From assembly GCA_031289865.1 (NCBI GenBank), contig JAITOQ010000027.1:1-5744 (forward strand): DNA of 5,744 bases, given 5' to 3'. Source of the DNA: Clostridiales bacterium (GTDB lineage Bacteria; Bacillota; Clostridia; Christensenellales; JAISNN01). The notes under the pieces are model-generated. The model saw only the letters and a program-made list of their open reading frames with translations, was not told the DNA's origin and did not search any database. The translations under genes and the position numbers were made by a program. Shown here piece after piece: positions 5,288 through 5,744 of the stretch; within the stretch, counting starts at the first letter, position 1; the number at the start of each line of letters is the position of its first letter.

Positions 5288-5744
5288 ATGAGAAAATTCG
5301 ATACAAAAGTACAACACCTCAAATACAAGGTTTTGCGCGAGGTGGCGCGGCAGGCTTGGAACGATAAATTGTCGGAGTCCGTTATCGATATTCCCAAAAT
5401 GATCGTTCCGGGCAAAGAGGCGACCATGCGTTGCTGCGTTTACAAAGAGCGGGCGATTTTAGCGGAGCGTGTAAAGATGGCGATGGGCGGGGACAAAAGC
5501 AATCCGAACGTTATCGAGGTGATAGATATTGCTTGCGACGAATGCCCGATAGGAGGATATGAGGTCACAAACGCTTGCAGGGGCTGTTTGGCTCACCGTT
5601 GCGAGGACGTTTGCAAGCGTGGCGCGATCGATTTTGACCACCAACAAAAAGCGCACATAGACAAATCAAAATGTGTGGAATGCGGGGCTTGCGCAAGGGT
5701 GTGTCCCTATAGCGCGATTGTCAACTACAAACGACCTTGCGAAA
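5288..5744 (+). CDS. N-terminal part of a monomeric group-B-type [FeFe] hydrogenase (3' end outside window)
   Basis: The frame runs from ATG 5288 to the right edge without a stop, giving 152 complete codons. The N-terminal region (KFDTKVQHLKYKVLREVAR, then IDIPKMIVPG, RCCVYKERAI and VIEVIDIACDECP) matches my memory of the group B monomeric [FeFe] hydrogenases of Clostridia. A dicluster ferredoxin domain follows. The first motif is C97-x2-C100-x4-C105-x3-C109, with a longer gap than usual and lysine instead of proline after it. The second is the classical C129-x2-C132-x2-C135-x3-C139-P. Further cysteines are C49, C50, C83 and C86. The catalytic H-cluster domain lies beyond the window, so activity (H2 formation from reduced ferredoxin, or a sensory role) cannot be checked. 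The family is about 480-500 residues long, so roughly two thirds is missing. Confidence 0.88.
   Translation, partial: MRKFDTKVQHLKYKVLREVARQAWNDKLSESVIDIPKMIVPGKEATMRCCVYKERAILAERVKMAMGGDKSNPNVIEVIDIACDECPIGGYEVTNACRGCLAHRCEDVCKRGAIDFDHQQKAHIDKSKCVECGACARVCPYSAIVNYKRPCE

Overview
The window looks like a chromosomal fragment from an anaerobic, fermentative bacterium of the Bacillota, most likely a gut- or rumen-type member of the Clostridia. The evidence is the strong AGGAGG-type ribosome binding site before every gene, the extended TGnTATAAT promoters, and the gene content: Rex, AdhE and an [FeFe] hydrogenase. The exact lineage cannot be read from the sequence alone. All real genes lie on the + strand.

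Layout. Positions 2-304 hold the last 100 codons of a protein that resembles the C-terminal beta-sandwich of a family 30 glycoside hydrolase, closed by a strong intrinsic terminator (358-393). A roughly 300-base AT-rich intergenic stretch follows, with a twin palindrome and an extended -10 promoter, leading into rex (603-1259), the NADH/NAD+-sensing repressor. Between rex and adhE (1260-1461) sits a MITE-like palindrome of about 143 bp built from TTGA-type heptads. Its right arm runs into the -35 region of the adhE promoter. adhE (1462-4077) encodes the full two-domain aldehyde/alcohol dehydrogenase. Only 13 bases later comes an APH-like small-molecule kinase (4091-4840). After a 156-base gap come a small thioredoxin-like [2Fe-2S] ferredoxin (4997-5239) and the first 152 codons of a monomeric group-B-type [FeFe] hydrogenase (5288 to the window edge).

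How the genes work together. This is a redox-disposal cluster. AdhE reoxidises two NADH per acetyl-CoA by making ethanol. The hydrogenase, probably served by the small ferredoxin, disposes of electrons as H2. Rex is the natural sensor for both, because NADH releases it from DNA. The kinase is the member with no obvious role. The cluster is coherent and mostly of known families, and I see no clear evidence for a wholly new system. The most unusual items are the repeat element placed on the adhE promoter, the coupling of the kinase to adhE, the divergent DNA-binding wing of Rex, and a well-formed internal ribosome binding site at the domain boundary of adhE.
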